Origin: Cornus controversa
Lineage: Eukaryota; Streptophyta; Magnoliopsida; Cornales; Cornaceae
DNA length: 64,000 nt
Reading direction: 5' to 3'
NCBI GenBank assembly: GCA_026545225.1
Contig: CM048848.1
Location: 44,196,806-44,260,805, forward strand
Made by a program: the position numbers and the translations under genes. Numbering within the stretch: position 1 is the stretch's first letter; each line of letters starts with the position of its first letter. The notes beneath the pieces were generated by a model, which made no database searches, was not told the origin of the DNA, and saw only the letters and a program-made list of their open reading frames with translations. Positions 24,837 to 35,711 of this stretch are shown here, one piece after another.

Positions 24837-26526
24837 ATGAGGTGCTTTTTGATAAAATTGAAAATTAAGTATTTAATAATAAAAATTTTAAGATTTGAAT
24901 TTAAGCTCTGAAATTTGAAGTGTTGAATTTCTTAAGCTGGAAACCTGTTTTATGACGCCTTAATTTAATTGTCTGAATTAATTAAGATTGTTTGATAGAT
25001 AAAAAGGCTGAATGTGTGAAAATTGTTCAAATTATATTGTTGTCCTCAATAACTTGTAATAATTACGTCAAAAGATACTATATATACATCATAGAAGCAT
25101 CGAAAGAACAATCAATTTCTTTCGCCTAAAGAAATGTTATCAATTTAAGAACAGATGTTAATGAAAATAAATCAAGATGTACTCGTTAACATAACTTCAA
25201 AAATAAATGTCTCAAATTTGTCTTATTGAGCTAAATAAATAAAAAGTTAAACTCAATAAATAAATAGTCCATTTGCAATTTGGTTACACATTATAAACAC
25301 TTTATCTGTACAATGGGATTATCTACAATTAATCCATTTATAAATTTTAAAGCTTGAAGATTAATTTCATATTTATTTTTTTTTCTTTTCAAGTATCTAA
25401 TTTTTGATTATATGTAAAGTAGCATTTAAGATATAAAAAAATATAGGGTAAATCTATAAATTATAAAGGATTTAAAGGGCAACTCAGTAGTTTTGCTCGT
25501 AGAAAAATAATTTCAGTATTAAATAAATTTTTTTTTTTAACGGCCTGATAAGACTAACAACTTGGGCCTACCTGTAATTTTTACCAAATTTTAGGCTGAC
25601 TACTATGTTGATCAAAGTTGAAAATGAGGATACAAACTGTCAAATCTCATCTCAGATAAAGAGTAATTTACTCTCTTTTTTTTCCTTCCAATCCCAAGTT
25701 CCCAACATCAGCCACTACAGGACCTGTAATTATATACATGCTACATCAGTCTGACAAGATCTGACAAAAAGTCGCTTCTCGAAAATATTATTAAATTATT
25801 TTGAACCGATCAATCATAACTGGGTACATAAGCAAAAAAATAATAATATAAAACTGACACATTTACTTATGTATTAAATTGTGATTGATTTCAGAATAAT
25901 AAAATAATTTTTTTCTCTATACGTGCATTTCAAGCTGATACTACAATTAACTTGTTAAAAAAGAAAAGGCTCAACTTGCACCCCTACTAGTATGGTTGCA
26001 AATGGGTGCTTATAATTAGCGCATAGGAGACTTATCTCGTTTAAAACTTAATTCAAGCTCATTTTGTGAGTAATAAGTTAATTTCGAGCATAATTTGTAA
26101 GCTTTGTTCAATAAACAATGTATGAGTTTGGACAATTAAGTTCACTTAAACAAACTTGTTAAAGTTCTCTCATTAGTCGTTTATTAGAAAATATTTTCAC
26201 TTTTACATTCATTATCATTTTCTTTTCTTATTAATTTTGGCCTCACCCTCGACTTTAAATTTAATTTCAAATTTTAATAAACGAACTAAACTTGAGCAAT
26301 AATATAAGACTTGTTTGGTAACTTTTGTTGCGATTTGAATAGTACTGCGTTTGCTGCAAAAAAAAGAGGTCCAAATTGAAAACTACCAAATATATTTTTA
26401 TATTTTTTACTTCCAAAAATCTTGAAACAAATTTTACTCTACCAAGTACCAACCAATCACTTTTGAATACACTCTATAATGTTTTTGTTTTGGGTGTTTT
26501 GAGTGAAAACAAAATGTAAAATAAAA
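24837..26526. other. AT-rich intergenic, nothing recognised
   Basis: Very AT-rich sequence without a plausible ORF, RNA gene or clear terminal repeats. Confidence 0.5.
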
Positions 26527-27153
26527 AGGGGTGACACTTCGTGTTCTGTTTGTGTCATGTCGATTTATGAGTATTCTGCTAAATAGTTCAACCATAATCG
26601 GACGTATTTAATAATCGTATCATAGACCATTAACACTAATCCAACTCATTTATTAAATGTGTTACACGTATCTCTCGCGTAACCTGTGTAAAAAAACATG
26701 TCTGGTAATGAGTTTCTCAATCCCTAAAAATCTCTCTCAGATTATATGAAAAACAAAGTACACATCTATGCATAAACCTTAAAATCAAATTATATTATAA
26801 ATTTTGTATCTATATATAAACTCCAAAAAATACTTAGATAATTCAATAACTAAAAAAATAACATAATAATTTCTTCTTGCATTTTTTTTATGCCTATATC
26901 AGTCTTGTAAATAAGCATATAGATTATAAACAACTATAATATCTATATATATATATATAAGTTTGAATAAAAGTAAAATATATAAATAATTTATATAGTT
27001 TAGACCTAAACTAAATACAAATTTTGTGTATCGCGTTCACATTCACCCATTTATGAAACATATTAAATTAACTGTTTATTAAACATATCAATTTACTTCA
27101 AATTTAAACCCGTTTTTAGTGGTGTCGCGGCGACGTGGTGTGCGACATTCCTA
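26527..27153. repeat. Dispersed hAT-like repeat, copy 2 (fuller)
   Basis: It starts AGGGGTGACACTTCGTGTTC and its first 290 bp match copy 1 at 4798-5110. The right end GTGTGCGACATTCCTA is weakly inverted to the left end (AGGNNTGNC). The interior is AT-rich. The CGTGTT/CGTGTC subterminal motifs and short CCTA-type ends fit non-autonomous hAT elements, but no 8-bp duplication is clear. Confidence 0.55.
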
Positions 27154-27480
27154 ATTTCAACACGTATGTCGAAGATTTTTGAGTTTCACTCGTTAAAAAT
27201 TGATTCCACATCAAGTGGACCCCGCAAAATTCAACAGTGGCAGAGGAGCATTGTGAATGAGCCAAATGAGAGCAGACACGTGTTTCGTAACAACCTCAAA
27301 AGACGGTGGAGAGTTAGGAGTGAGAGAAAGATGGAGTTAATGCATTGGACAATCACAGAGCGCCATGTGGCATGCTGGTACTTGACTGGTGTGCTGCACA
27401 CGTGTACGTGACGGCGAAAAGAAGAATCAATCAGATGGGGCGGCACTAATGGGATGTTGTGAAATTCCAAACCTGTCCCT
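27154..27480 (+). promoter_or_regulatory. ABRE/G-box island upstream of the SAP gene
   Basis: A less AT-rich island with two perfect ACACGTGT boxes (27276-27283 and 27398-27405), the second followed at once by TACGTGAC (27405-27412). Paired ABREs are typical of ABA- and stress-responsive promoters. The island lies about 1.4-1.6 kb upstream of the SAP start codon, with two MITEs between them. That it serves the SAP gene is inference. Confidence 0.45.
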
Positions 27481-27609
27481 GAACCATATCAAATGTTCAA
27501 GTTACCCTATGTGTCTCGTCACTTTCATTCCCCCTATTTATTTATTTATTTTTTTAAATACAAGAAGATTTTCTTTTGTGTGAGTCAAAAATGACAACAC
27601 TCGGAGATA

Positions 27610-28055
27610 CTCCCTCTATCTCAAAATATATAGATACTTTAAAAATTATGACTTATAATTTTGTGAATCATAATTTCCGAAGTACTCAAAAATTTTGGAA
27701 CGAAAAGAGTACAACACAAAACAATTCTGACGGTCATTTATTTCGAAAATATAACACTTTCGTAATTCTTAATAAAAAAATATTCATCCGTCCTATAATT
27801 TTAGTCTAATATTTTCTTTAAAAATATCTCAAAATACATATTTATTTTTTAAAATGGATATATTATCTTTTATATGATTCCTAAACTACTATTTTTAAAC
27901 TTTATTATTTTAAAAGTTGGTACTACCATATAATAATAATATTAACCCTTATACAAGGACTAATGTGTAAATTCATTCATTATCTTATAAAAAGTTGGTC
28001 CCATTATAAAAAGTTGAATTCTCCAAACATTTCAAGAATTATGAGACGGAGAGAG
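27610..28055. mobile_element. Stowaway-type MITE, TA target duplication
   Basis: The left end CTCCCTCTATCTCAAAATA and, reversed, the right end CTCTCTCCGTCTCATAATT form the typical Stowaway (Tc1/mariner) terminus. TA flanks both sides (27608-27609 and 28056-28057). It is 446 bp and non-coding. Confidence 0.85.
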
Positions 28056-28279
28056 TAACATTATAATAACTTTATTTCAATAATAGAACTTCTTAACGTC
28101 AAAATTTTACGTAATAATTGATTTTACATTCTCGAGACGTAATCTTCGTCATTATTGCTTTTAATTTTATATGAACGAGGTTGACCAAATAAATTCACAC
28201 AATATAATTAGATTTCATTAACAAAATTTGACATAAATTTTATCAAGATAGTCTATTTATACCAACTTATTTTATTTTT

Positions 28280-28491
28280 GAGCAATGCTACACGTCTCGA
28301 ATAAATATCACGAATTTGAACTCGAATCTATGTGGCAGGTGATATAGTTCATTATTTTAGGAAATAAAATTAAATGGTAAGTTATTATTGGTGGGATTCT
28401 TCCCATACATGGAATCCCTATGTTATTATCACCTGTCACGTAGATTCGAATCAAAATTCGTGAAATAAAATTGTGACATTTAGCATTTTTC
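28280..28491. mobile_element. Palindromic MITE upstream of the SAP gene
   Basis: The arms are inverted over about 65 bp: left GAGCAATGCTACACGT... ATTCGAACTCGAATCTA-like to GCAGGTGATA; right TATCACCTGTCACGTAGATT to TAGCATTTTTC. This gives a strong hairpin with a short loop. The T-rich flanks hide any target duplication. It sits 370 bp upstream of the SAP start codon. Confidence 0.75.
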
Positions 28492-28738
28492 TTGATTTTT
28501 ATATCGAACTTTGAATAACAGTAATGAAAGAGTTAAGAATTGGAGCACAGGCACAGTAAAATCCAGTACAAAACAAGAGAAAATCAGGTTCCACTGTTTC
28601 GTAATATTATATCATCAAATGTGATGGTTGAGTAATTAACACGTCCTGTTAATCTACAACCACCACCATTATTCAACAAAAGTGAACACACTATTTTGTA
28701 ATTTTTTTTTCCCTTTCACACACTATTTTGTATTTTGA

Positions 28739-28747
28739 TATATATAA
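28739..28747 (+). promoter_or_regulatory. TATA box of the SAP gene
   Basis: TATATATAA lies 111 bp upstream of the ATG at 28858 and is followed by a CT-rich leader (CTCTCTCTAC, TTTTCTCTCTC), a usual plant arrangement. Transcription would start near 28770-28780. Confidence 0.5.
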
Positions 28748-28857
28748 CAATATACACCCTCTATCTATGCGGCCTATATTTCATGCACATTACATTACCC
28801 ACCTCTGCAATCACTCTCTCTACAAATCCCAATTTTCTCTCTCTACATCGCACAAAA

Positions 28858-29337
28858 ATGGCTCAGAGAACAGAGAAAGAAGAGGCCGAATTCAAGGTGG
28901 TTCCCGAAACAATAATCCTCTGCGTCAACAACTGCGGCCTCACCGCCAACCCTGCCACCAACAACATGTGCCAGAAATGCTCCGCCGCCGTCGCCGGCGT
29001 ATTTGCCGGAGAAAAGAGTCCTAGATCGAGCTCCTCGGCTTCACCGGAGAGGTCTTCGAATCCCGCGGAGACCAGCCGGGTTCTGACGAAGCAGGATCAG
29101 ACGGCGATAGCTGATCAGCCGCAGGAGGCCACGGCGAGGAGGGGGGTGAATCGGTGCTCCGGATGCCGGAGGAAGGTAGGGTTGACCGGATTCCGGTGCC
29201 GGTGCGGCGAGCTGTTCTGCTCGGAGCACCGGTACTCCGATCGACACGAGTGCAGCTACGACTACAAATCGGCCGGTCGCGAGGCGATCGCGAGAGAGAA
29301 TCCGATGGTGAAAGCTGCGAAGATCATAAGAGTTTGA
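28858..29337 (+). CDS. SAP5: A20/AN1 zinc-finger stress-associated protein, SAP5-like, 159 aa
   Basis: This intronless gene encodes a small protein with an N-terminal A20 finger (residues about 22-41; C-x3-C-x11-C-x2-C, CVNNCG...MCQKC) and a C-terminal AN1 finger (about 100-140; [32 protein letters not shown]). It ends in the typical AREN...KAAKI tail. The opening MAQRTEKEE matches the Arabidopsis SAP5 subgroup. SAPs are stress-induced; A20 domains bind ubiquitin and SAP5-type proteins have reported E3 activity. The ATG at 28858 was chosen over the in-frame upstream ATG at 28735. The family starts with MAQRTE, the upstream codons look like leader, and the TATA box falls between them. The linker (45-95) is Ser/Ala-rich. 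The coding region is much more GC-rich than its surroundings. No disabling change is seen. Confidence 0.95.
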   Translation: MAQRTEKEEAEFKVVPETIILCVNNCGLTANPATNNMCQKCSAAVAGVFAGEKSPRSSSSASPERSSNPAETSRVLTKQDQTAIADQPQEATARRGVNRCSGCRRKVGLTGFRCRCGELFCSEHRYSDRHECSYDYKSAGREAIARENPMVKAAKIIRV

Positions 29338-30763
29338 ATCGAAAACTATGTATGAAATGGAATGAATTTGAAGAGATCGGACTCGATCTGTTGTTTCTCT
29401 CTCATAAATGATTTCTCTTTCTACAGAGAGAACGAGAAAGATGAGGAGAGATGTTTGAATGATTTGAACATATTGTATATGATAAAAATTCTCTCCTTTT
29501 TCTTGTTGGATCAATCTATTTTGTTTTTGCTTTGAAGCTGTGTGGTGTTAGATTGTGATCTTCTTCTATTTTCTTTCTCCTTTACCCTTGTTTGGTTGCC
29601 GAGAAAAATAAAATGGTAAAAAAAATGTTGTGAAGTTTGGAGTAAATTGTCAATTCATATTTTCTGGATGGAAAGTGAGAGATGATGACATTTTAAAAGC
29701 TGTGACTTGTGAGGGGCTCACCAAGTTGGCAAGTCACAAGTGGTTACAAATTACAGTCACTTCTATTTTATTTTTTATTTTTTATTTTTTTTCCATCAGT
29801 CACTTCTATTTAGTTCAGCCCAAAATTATACTGGGAATAGTTTTTTTTGCCTATTGAACAATTTAATACATTTCAAATGCAAAAATGACACTTTAAACAA
29901 ATATTTTGCTGGGGAAAAGTGATTGTGGAAAACTCAATTATCAGACAAGATACAAAATCTGTGATCCGCGTCACAAACTTTGTATTTTATTTGATTTTTA
30001 AAAGTTATTATATGATTTTGAAATCATTTTTAATCAAAACATGTCACGTTGTTGTTGTGCGTTAGCTTTTTGTCAACTTTACTTGAATTTTTTTATTTGC
30101 ATGTACATGCATTTTTATTTTTCCTATCATTAAATATAAAGGTAATAGAACGTAAAACTTTGACCGTCTTTTATAAATTCAATTTTTAATATTTTGGAGC
30201 TGATTTTTTTTGTGTGAAAAGATTTTAGTATTGGTTATGTGATGAAATTTTTTTTTGTATTCAAAAATATTTATTTTACGGAAGAGCTATAGAAAGAGCC
30301 ATGATAACCCACTCTAGTAACAGAAATTATTGAATATCATGAGACTCCGTGATGGAAGGAAATTCCACCATTAGTAACTTAGCATCACTCTTTTAAATAC
30401 GTAAAGAATGTTTATATAACTTTTTTTTTTTGATACATAAAAAATGTTTTTATAATTTTATTCAACTAAAAGAGAAGTTAGTGTAATTTACTTAAAATGA
30501 AAGGTGATGACTATAAGTCAAATTGTTTACATTTTTTTTCAGGATAATGTCAAATTGTTTGATAATATTATGGCAACTGATAAGTCATTGCCGACTATAT
30601 ATGGATTTGGCTAGCCAAAGCAAAACATAATTGGAACTCTTATGATAGTGACCTTATATAAACCCTACTAATGAGAGGAATTGAATGGTGGTTAAGAGAA
30701 GACAATAATACAAGTTTCAAATACAACTGGGCAATAATGAATTTCTCAACCGAGAAATAAAAT
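29338..30763. other. SAP 3' region and AT-rich intergenic
   Basis: The SAP 3' UTR probably covers the first 250-300 bp; AATAAA is present near 29606. The remainder is AT-rich without a recognisable gene or transposon. Confidence 0.45.
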
Positions 30764-31060
30764 TTAGGGTAAAAAAAAAATCAACTTTCATAATTTCGCA
30801 AATTATTCTTCTCAACTTTCATTTTTGCAAATTACCCCCTTAAAGTATTGAAAAATCTTACAAATCACCCTAAACTTTCATTTGTGCACATAACTTTCCT
30901 AAAGTATTAAGAAATTTTGTAGTTTACCCTAATTTTTTTTTATTTCTTCATGGACAAAATGAGATTGAATGTAAGTTCCAACTTTTAGATAATTGGAGGG
31001 GTTAGTTGGGTGGTTATTTGCAAATTTTTGAAAGTTGAGGGATATTTTTGCAATTTACTC
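30764..31060. mobile_element. Possible MITE with GGGTAAA ends
   Basis: The left end GGGTAAA followed by TCAACTTTCATAATTTCGCA is inverted to the right part (TTTGCAAATTTTTGAAAGTTGA ... TTTACTC). TA stands on both sides. Repeated CAACTTTC/GAAAGTT blocks fill the arms. The match is imperfect and the flank short, so the class is uncertain. Confidence 0.45.
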
Positions 31061-33051
31061 TAAAGATATTTGTAATCTAATAAAAGCATGGACTCGGAAT
31101 CTTAAAAGTACACATTCTCTGCAAGACTGCACACCTTATTACAAAAATATCATCTTTAAATAATGGAAATTATATGAATGAATTATGAATGCCTTTTTTG
31201 AGCAAACTTGATCTGTGACCTACCAACCCCACTAGCAATGTGACTAACCCTCTTGCACCAAAACGGCATAGAAACATTGTGCAACTTAAACCCATGTAAA
31301 CACATAGGAGTGTTAAGGAATGTATCTATAATATACTCGATGTAAATATATCGAGTGAATTTGAATTGTACGTGTATAATATCCAGAGTAAATTTTATTG
31401 TGCGTGTACAACATACAAGATCAAGATTCACTATTGTAAATCTTCTCGATTGATTAAACATTACCACTGATGCCATCTAATTAAAATTTATTGGTCATTT
31501 TATTTTTCACTCGCAAATAATTTTTTTTTTAACATTTTTGCAATTATAATTTTTGTCCAAAAAAAATCAAGTTTTTTTAAAATGAACTTTTTTTTGGATT
31601 TAATTATTCAAACATGTTTAATATTTCGTAATTTATTATTATTATTATTATTTTATGTTTTAGACCATATTGGGAAGTTGAATATTTAATCTATTTAGAA
31701 CTAATATGGAAACGTTTACAATAAAGAAAGAATTAATAGTTTCACTAAAAATCTCTAAAAAGTGTGACGGGTAATTTTTTTCTATATTTTCACTTTACAA
31801 AGGATCTTTTGTTTTGTTTTAATATAATATAAAACCATTGGATACTTTGGTGGGAAAATTTTCCACCAATGGAATTTTGACATTTGTAACCAGCAATACG
31901 AGGTATGGCAAGCAAACTTGCTGAGGTATATGTGACGACAATTCACACAAAATCAAAGAGTTCACTCATAAAGTTAAATCAAAATCTCACAAAATCAGCG
32001 AATAATCAACAACAAAAAAAATCACCAAATTAGTAGTTTTTTCTTGTATAAATATAGGAAAAACATACCGGGAAAGATATATGAAAAATTTCCGTGTATT
32101 TTTGGCGCTCAAGAGGCATAAATTAAACAATAAAAGTTACACATTGCAATTCTTGATTGTTTTTGGGTGTGATTATTGTGGACATTAAAAGACTATAACG
32201 TCTTCTCACAACACTATGAAATCACATTTTAGAAAATATTCATTCAATATTATTAGATAATTAATAAATTTAAACCATAATTAATGCACGACTTGGATAT
32301 AATTCTGTAATTTATGTGATGATTGATTATTAGGGCAAAGGGAAGAAGAAATCAAGGGCATTAATTATTGCATAATTATATTAATTCGATGAACTTCTAA
32401 TTATTATCACAATTGAGTGTACTTATAATCTTTTATATGCATATATGTATGTATATATATGTGTTGAGATGTTTTGGATTTTAGAGAAAGAAGGATGTGA
32501 GAGAAAAAAATTAGAACATGAAGAAATTTTGATCTTTAAAAATGGTTATTTTGATATTTTTAGATTTCATTCACTTCTCAAATAATTCTATCTATATACT
32601 ATTTTTTACAATTTTTTAAAATATATATATATATATATATTCCCTTTCCATTAAATTAAACCCCTCTTTAATATAATAATGACTTCAACCAGCCATAAAT
32701 ATTAAGAATTCCAAAATTTCATCATCATAAAATTGTCAAATTGTAACCATTAAAAATTCCCTTCATATCACAACTAATGTCTCTTTAATATAATAATTAC
32801 AACCCTTCATATCACAACTATAACTGCAAAAAGTGTATTAAAAGTTTTTTCCTTTATATTATTTAACGAATCCTAACATGTTTTCTCATTATGAATAATC
32901 TCATTTCTTTACCATTTCATTTCCTTAATCCATAAGAATCATAACCAAAAAACAGATTCAATAAAATCACAATTCACTAATTTAATATTATTTATCATCA
33001 TCATCATTATATAAAAGTGTAAACCATTTTCATTTTTTCTATACATTTTTT

Positions 33052-33093
<42 letters not shown>

Positions 33094-33260
33094 TCCCCTT
33101 CCATTAAATTAAACCCTCCTTAATATAATGATTTCAACCAGCCATAACTATTTAGAATTCCAAAAGTTCATCATCATCAAAAGTTCATCACCATTTTTTT
33201 TTTCTTGTCAGTTTTTTTTTGTCAACTTCTAAGGCCCTGTAAATGGATGGCAACCCCTTC
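31061..33260. other. AT-rich intergenic with one duplicated block
   Basis: No gene recognised. Blocks 32639-32738 and 33088-33183 are about 95-bp direct copies (CCATTAAATTAAACCC, TTCAACCAGCCATAA, CATCATCAT), each preceded by a TA microsatellite. The open frame at 31183-31476 (minus) has no known domain. Confidence 0.55.
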
Positions 33261-33267
33261 TGTGTTA

Positions 33268-33687
33268 GGCCAGACAAGCCTCAAACACACTCTTCGAGTA
33301 CCATTACAAAACCCTGAAACCATGTCGAGCCGGATAAGCCTCGAATACACTCTTCGAGCACCATTACAAAACCCTGACACCATGTTAGGTCAGACAAGCC
33401 TCGAATACACTTTTCGAGCACCATTACAAAGTCCTGATACCATGTCAGGCTAGACAAGCCTTGAACACACTCTTCGAGCACCATTACAAAGCCCTGACAC
33501 CATGATAGGCCAAACAAGCCTCGAACACACTCTTCGAGCATCATCACAAATCCTTGACGCCATAACAGGTAAGGCAAGCCTCGAACACACTCTTCAAGTA
33601 CTATCACAAAGCCCTGACATCAAGTCAAGCCAAATAAATCTCAAACACATTCTGCGAGCGCCATCACAAAGCACTAGCCTCACTTTG
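33268..33687. repeat. 60-bp minisatellite, seven units
   Basis: Seven head-to-tail units of exactly 60 bp start at 33268, 33328, 33388, 33448, 33508, 33568 and 33628. The core is ACAAGCCTCGAACACACTCT then TCGAGCACCATTACAAA and CCTGACACCATG. Units diverge by a few bases, most in the last. Because 60 is a multiple of three, open frames appear on both strands as 20-residue repeats; this is a by-product and not evidence of a protein. Confidence 0.92.
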
Positions 33688-34551
33688 AGCACCAGTACGA
33701 CATGTTAGGCTAAGGAAACTTCATGCACACTCCATCAAGGACCATTGCAAAAGATTGATATCTAGTTAGTATGGTAAAGTCTCGAGAACCCCCTTGAATG
33801 ATACCTAAGAATTTAAAGATGCTTCGAAACACTACCAAACCTTAACGTGTGACAAGTGAAACTTGGTAGGCATTCCTTATCCTGATGTAACCAAAGCCTT
33901 CATGGGATACTTAGAGGGAATCTGGTTTGGAGGATGAGAAATAAAGAAAGCCTAACTTTCTCAATGGGCCTAGTTAACGGAGCAGTGAAAGAGTGCCACT
34001 ACAGAGACCCTTATTGTCACCATTAATGCTTTAATAAGAGTTATTAATACTCTTAACTACCGTTGATGCAGTTCAGTTACATAGCAAGTTGAGAGATTTG
34101 ACTAGTTAGGTGCCTAGGGCATCATAACCTAAGTGTTCTAGGTTGTTGATAATAACCAACCTGGTTTGAATCCAATGGGCATGACCCAAGGAGACCTATC
34201 ATTAAAAATAAGGGACTTCAGTAAATACAAAGCAAGACGGTTTGGTGAAAAAAAGTTGTCCTACCTTCACAACGACCTCCATCAACTAGCTTGATTTCTT
34301 CTACCTCCTACAGAGAGCTTTCTCAGGATCTTTCACAATTGTATTGAATACGACCTTTGTTATTTTTATTATTGATCGATTTTAAGGAACCCCTACACTT
34401 GTCAAAGCCATAAACATCAGAGTATTCTAACTTAATGTTTCTTAATGAAGTTAAGAGAATTTAGTTGTAGAGTTTTAGATTTTAACTCTATTTTTCTTAT
34501 TTTCAAGTTTGATCCTAATGGTTTAAAAATATATAAAAAAATTGGCATGTT
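33688..34551. other. Unresolved, possibly old LTR sequence next to the minisatellite
   Basis: The block 33690-34420 is less AT-rich than its surroundings and contains no ORF or domain. Its T/C-rich stretch with TTTCTCAGGATCTTTCACAA near 34320 is reminiscent of a retroelement leader. No paired ends or primer-binding site were found. Confidence 0.3.
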
Positions 34552-34866
34552 ATGAATTGTGAACAAATCTTTAATTTTTGGAAGAATAAATTAGACGATA
34601 AAGAGGAATCATCAACATTCACTTGCACAATATGTAGAGAAACCATGTTACCATCAACCAAGAAGTTCAAAAACAACAAGCGATGTGTTCATTCATTCTA
34701 CAAGGATTGCATAGTCAAGTATATCAAAACGAGGATTGAAGATTTCAATATAGCCAATATCAGATGTCCTCCACTCTTTTGTGGTCAGTTGTTGGATCCT
34801 CTCGCATGCAGGGACATCATCCTGACAAAACTGTTTAACAAGTGGTGCGACATGCTCGGTATGTAA
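34552..34866 (+). pseudogene. Truncated RBR-type RING protein piece, 104 aa
   Basis: The open frame matches the first part (RING1) of plant RBR ubiquitin ligases: C25 and C28 (FTCTIC), C45, H47, C53, C72, C77, and a family-typical LDPLACRDIIL block followed by KLFNKWCDML. In the family a Cys follows HSF; here residue 50 is Tyr (CVHSFYKDC), so one zinc ligand is lost. The frame ends in what looks like intron read-through: GTATGT at 34859-34864 is a consensus donor at the point where related genes continue toward the IBR domain. No IBR or RING2 exon was recognised downstream, where an LTR-like block begins about 100 bp later. Most likely a broken gene fragment; a short expressed protein cannot be excluded. 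Confidence 0.65.
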
Positions 34867-34968
34867 GGATCATGACCACTTTTGGCCGATTTTTTTTATT
34901 TATTATTTTCATGTAAAGGCACATCAATGATTTAAATTGTTATATATGTGTTTTAAATGAGAAATACA

Positions 34969-35666
34969 TGTTTGGGGACCTTTATATAAGTTCAGAAAAA
35001 TTTTGGTAGCGTTTAGTGGAATTTGAATTTTTTGGGTCAGGCGGGCTCGGGATGCGGGTCTTGTGGGCCCGAAAAATTTGAAAGTGTCAGAATGACACCA
35101 AAATTTGAGGATAAATTAAATAAAATATTTGATAAATTATGAAATCAATTTCGAGTCCATAAGAGTTTTCAAAATTGAAAACGGAGTTCGGGAATGTTTT
35201 GTAAGTGACTAGTGACATATTTTTAAATATGAGAGGCTAGGTCTATAAAAGAGAAGTAGGAGAATCCAACCTAATTCTCTCATTCTTCATCAGCCGTGAG
35301 AGAGCAATATATATATATCTTTACATCATCTTCTTTCTTCCCCATTGAAATTGAGGAGCTTGGAGCGTGAATTAGACAATACCGAAGAAGAAAGAATTGA
35401 TCTATGCGACAAGGGCCCAAGGTTGATCCATTCAAAGTCAAATTCGGACAAGGTTGATTCCGAAGAGAATTGGGGCTTTTTGGATCTAGGGCTTGGAATT
35501 GAGGTATGGATGTTTGACTCTCTTGTTCTTTACTTTACAAATATTGTATGTGATTTAATGCTAGAAAAATCACACTTTATATTGAGAACAAACTGGGTAG
35601 CAATCTGCCACCTTAAAAACGTTTTAGTTTTCAAAAGTTATAGTGATCCAAATGCTACGAAATTTT

Positions 35667-35711
<45 letters not shown>

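Noticed and set aside
29041..29514. 157-codon ORF on the minus strand
   Set aside because: It lies opposite the SAP coding region and is a shadow of its GC-rich codons.
31845..31880. Palindrome GGTGGGAAAATTTTCCACC as an operator site
   Set aside because: It is imperfect by one base and isolated in AT-rich DNA where such matches occur by chance.
33268..33687. CRISPR-like array
   Set aside because: Units are contiguous 60-bp tandem copies without unique spacers, and this is plant nuclear DNA.
33205..33708. Open frames on both strands over the 60-bp repeats as a repeat protein
   Set aside because: The frames follow from a repeat period divisible by three; there is no start context, domain or codon-position bias.
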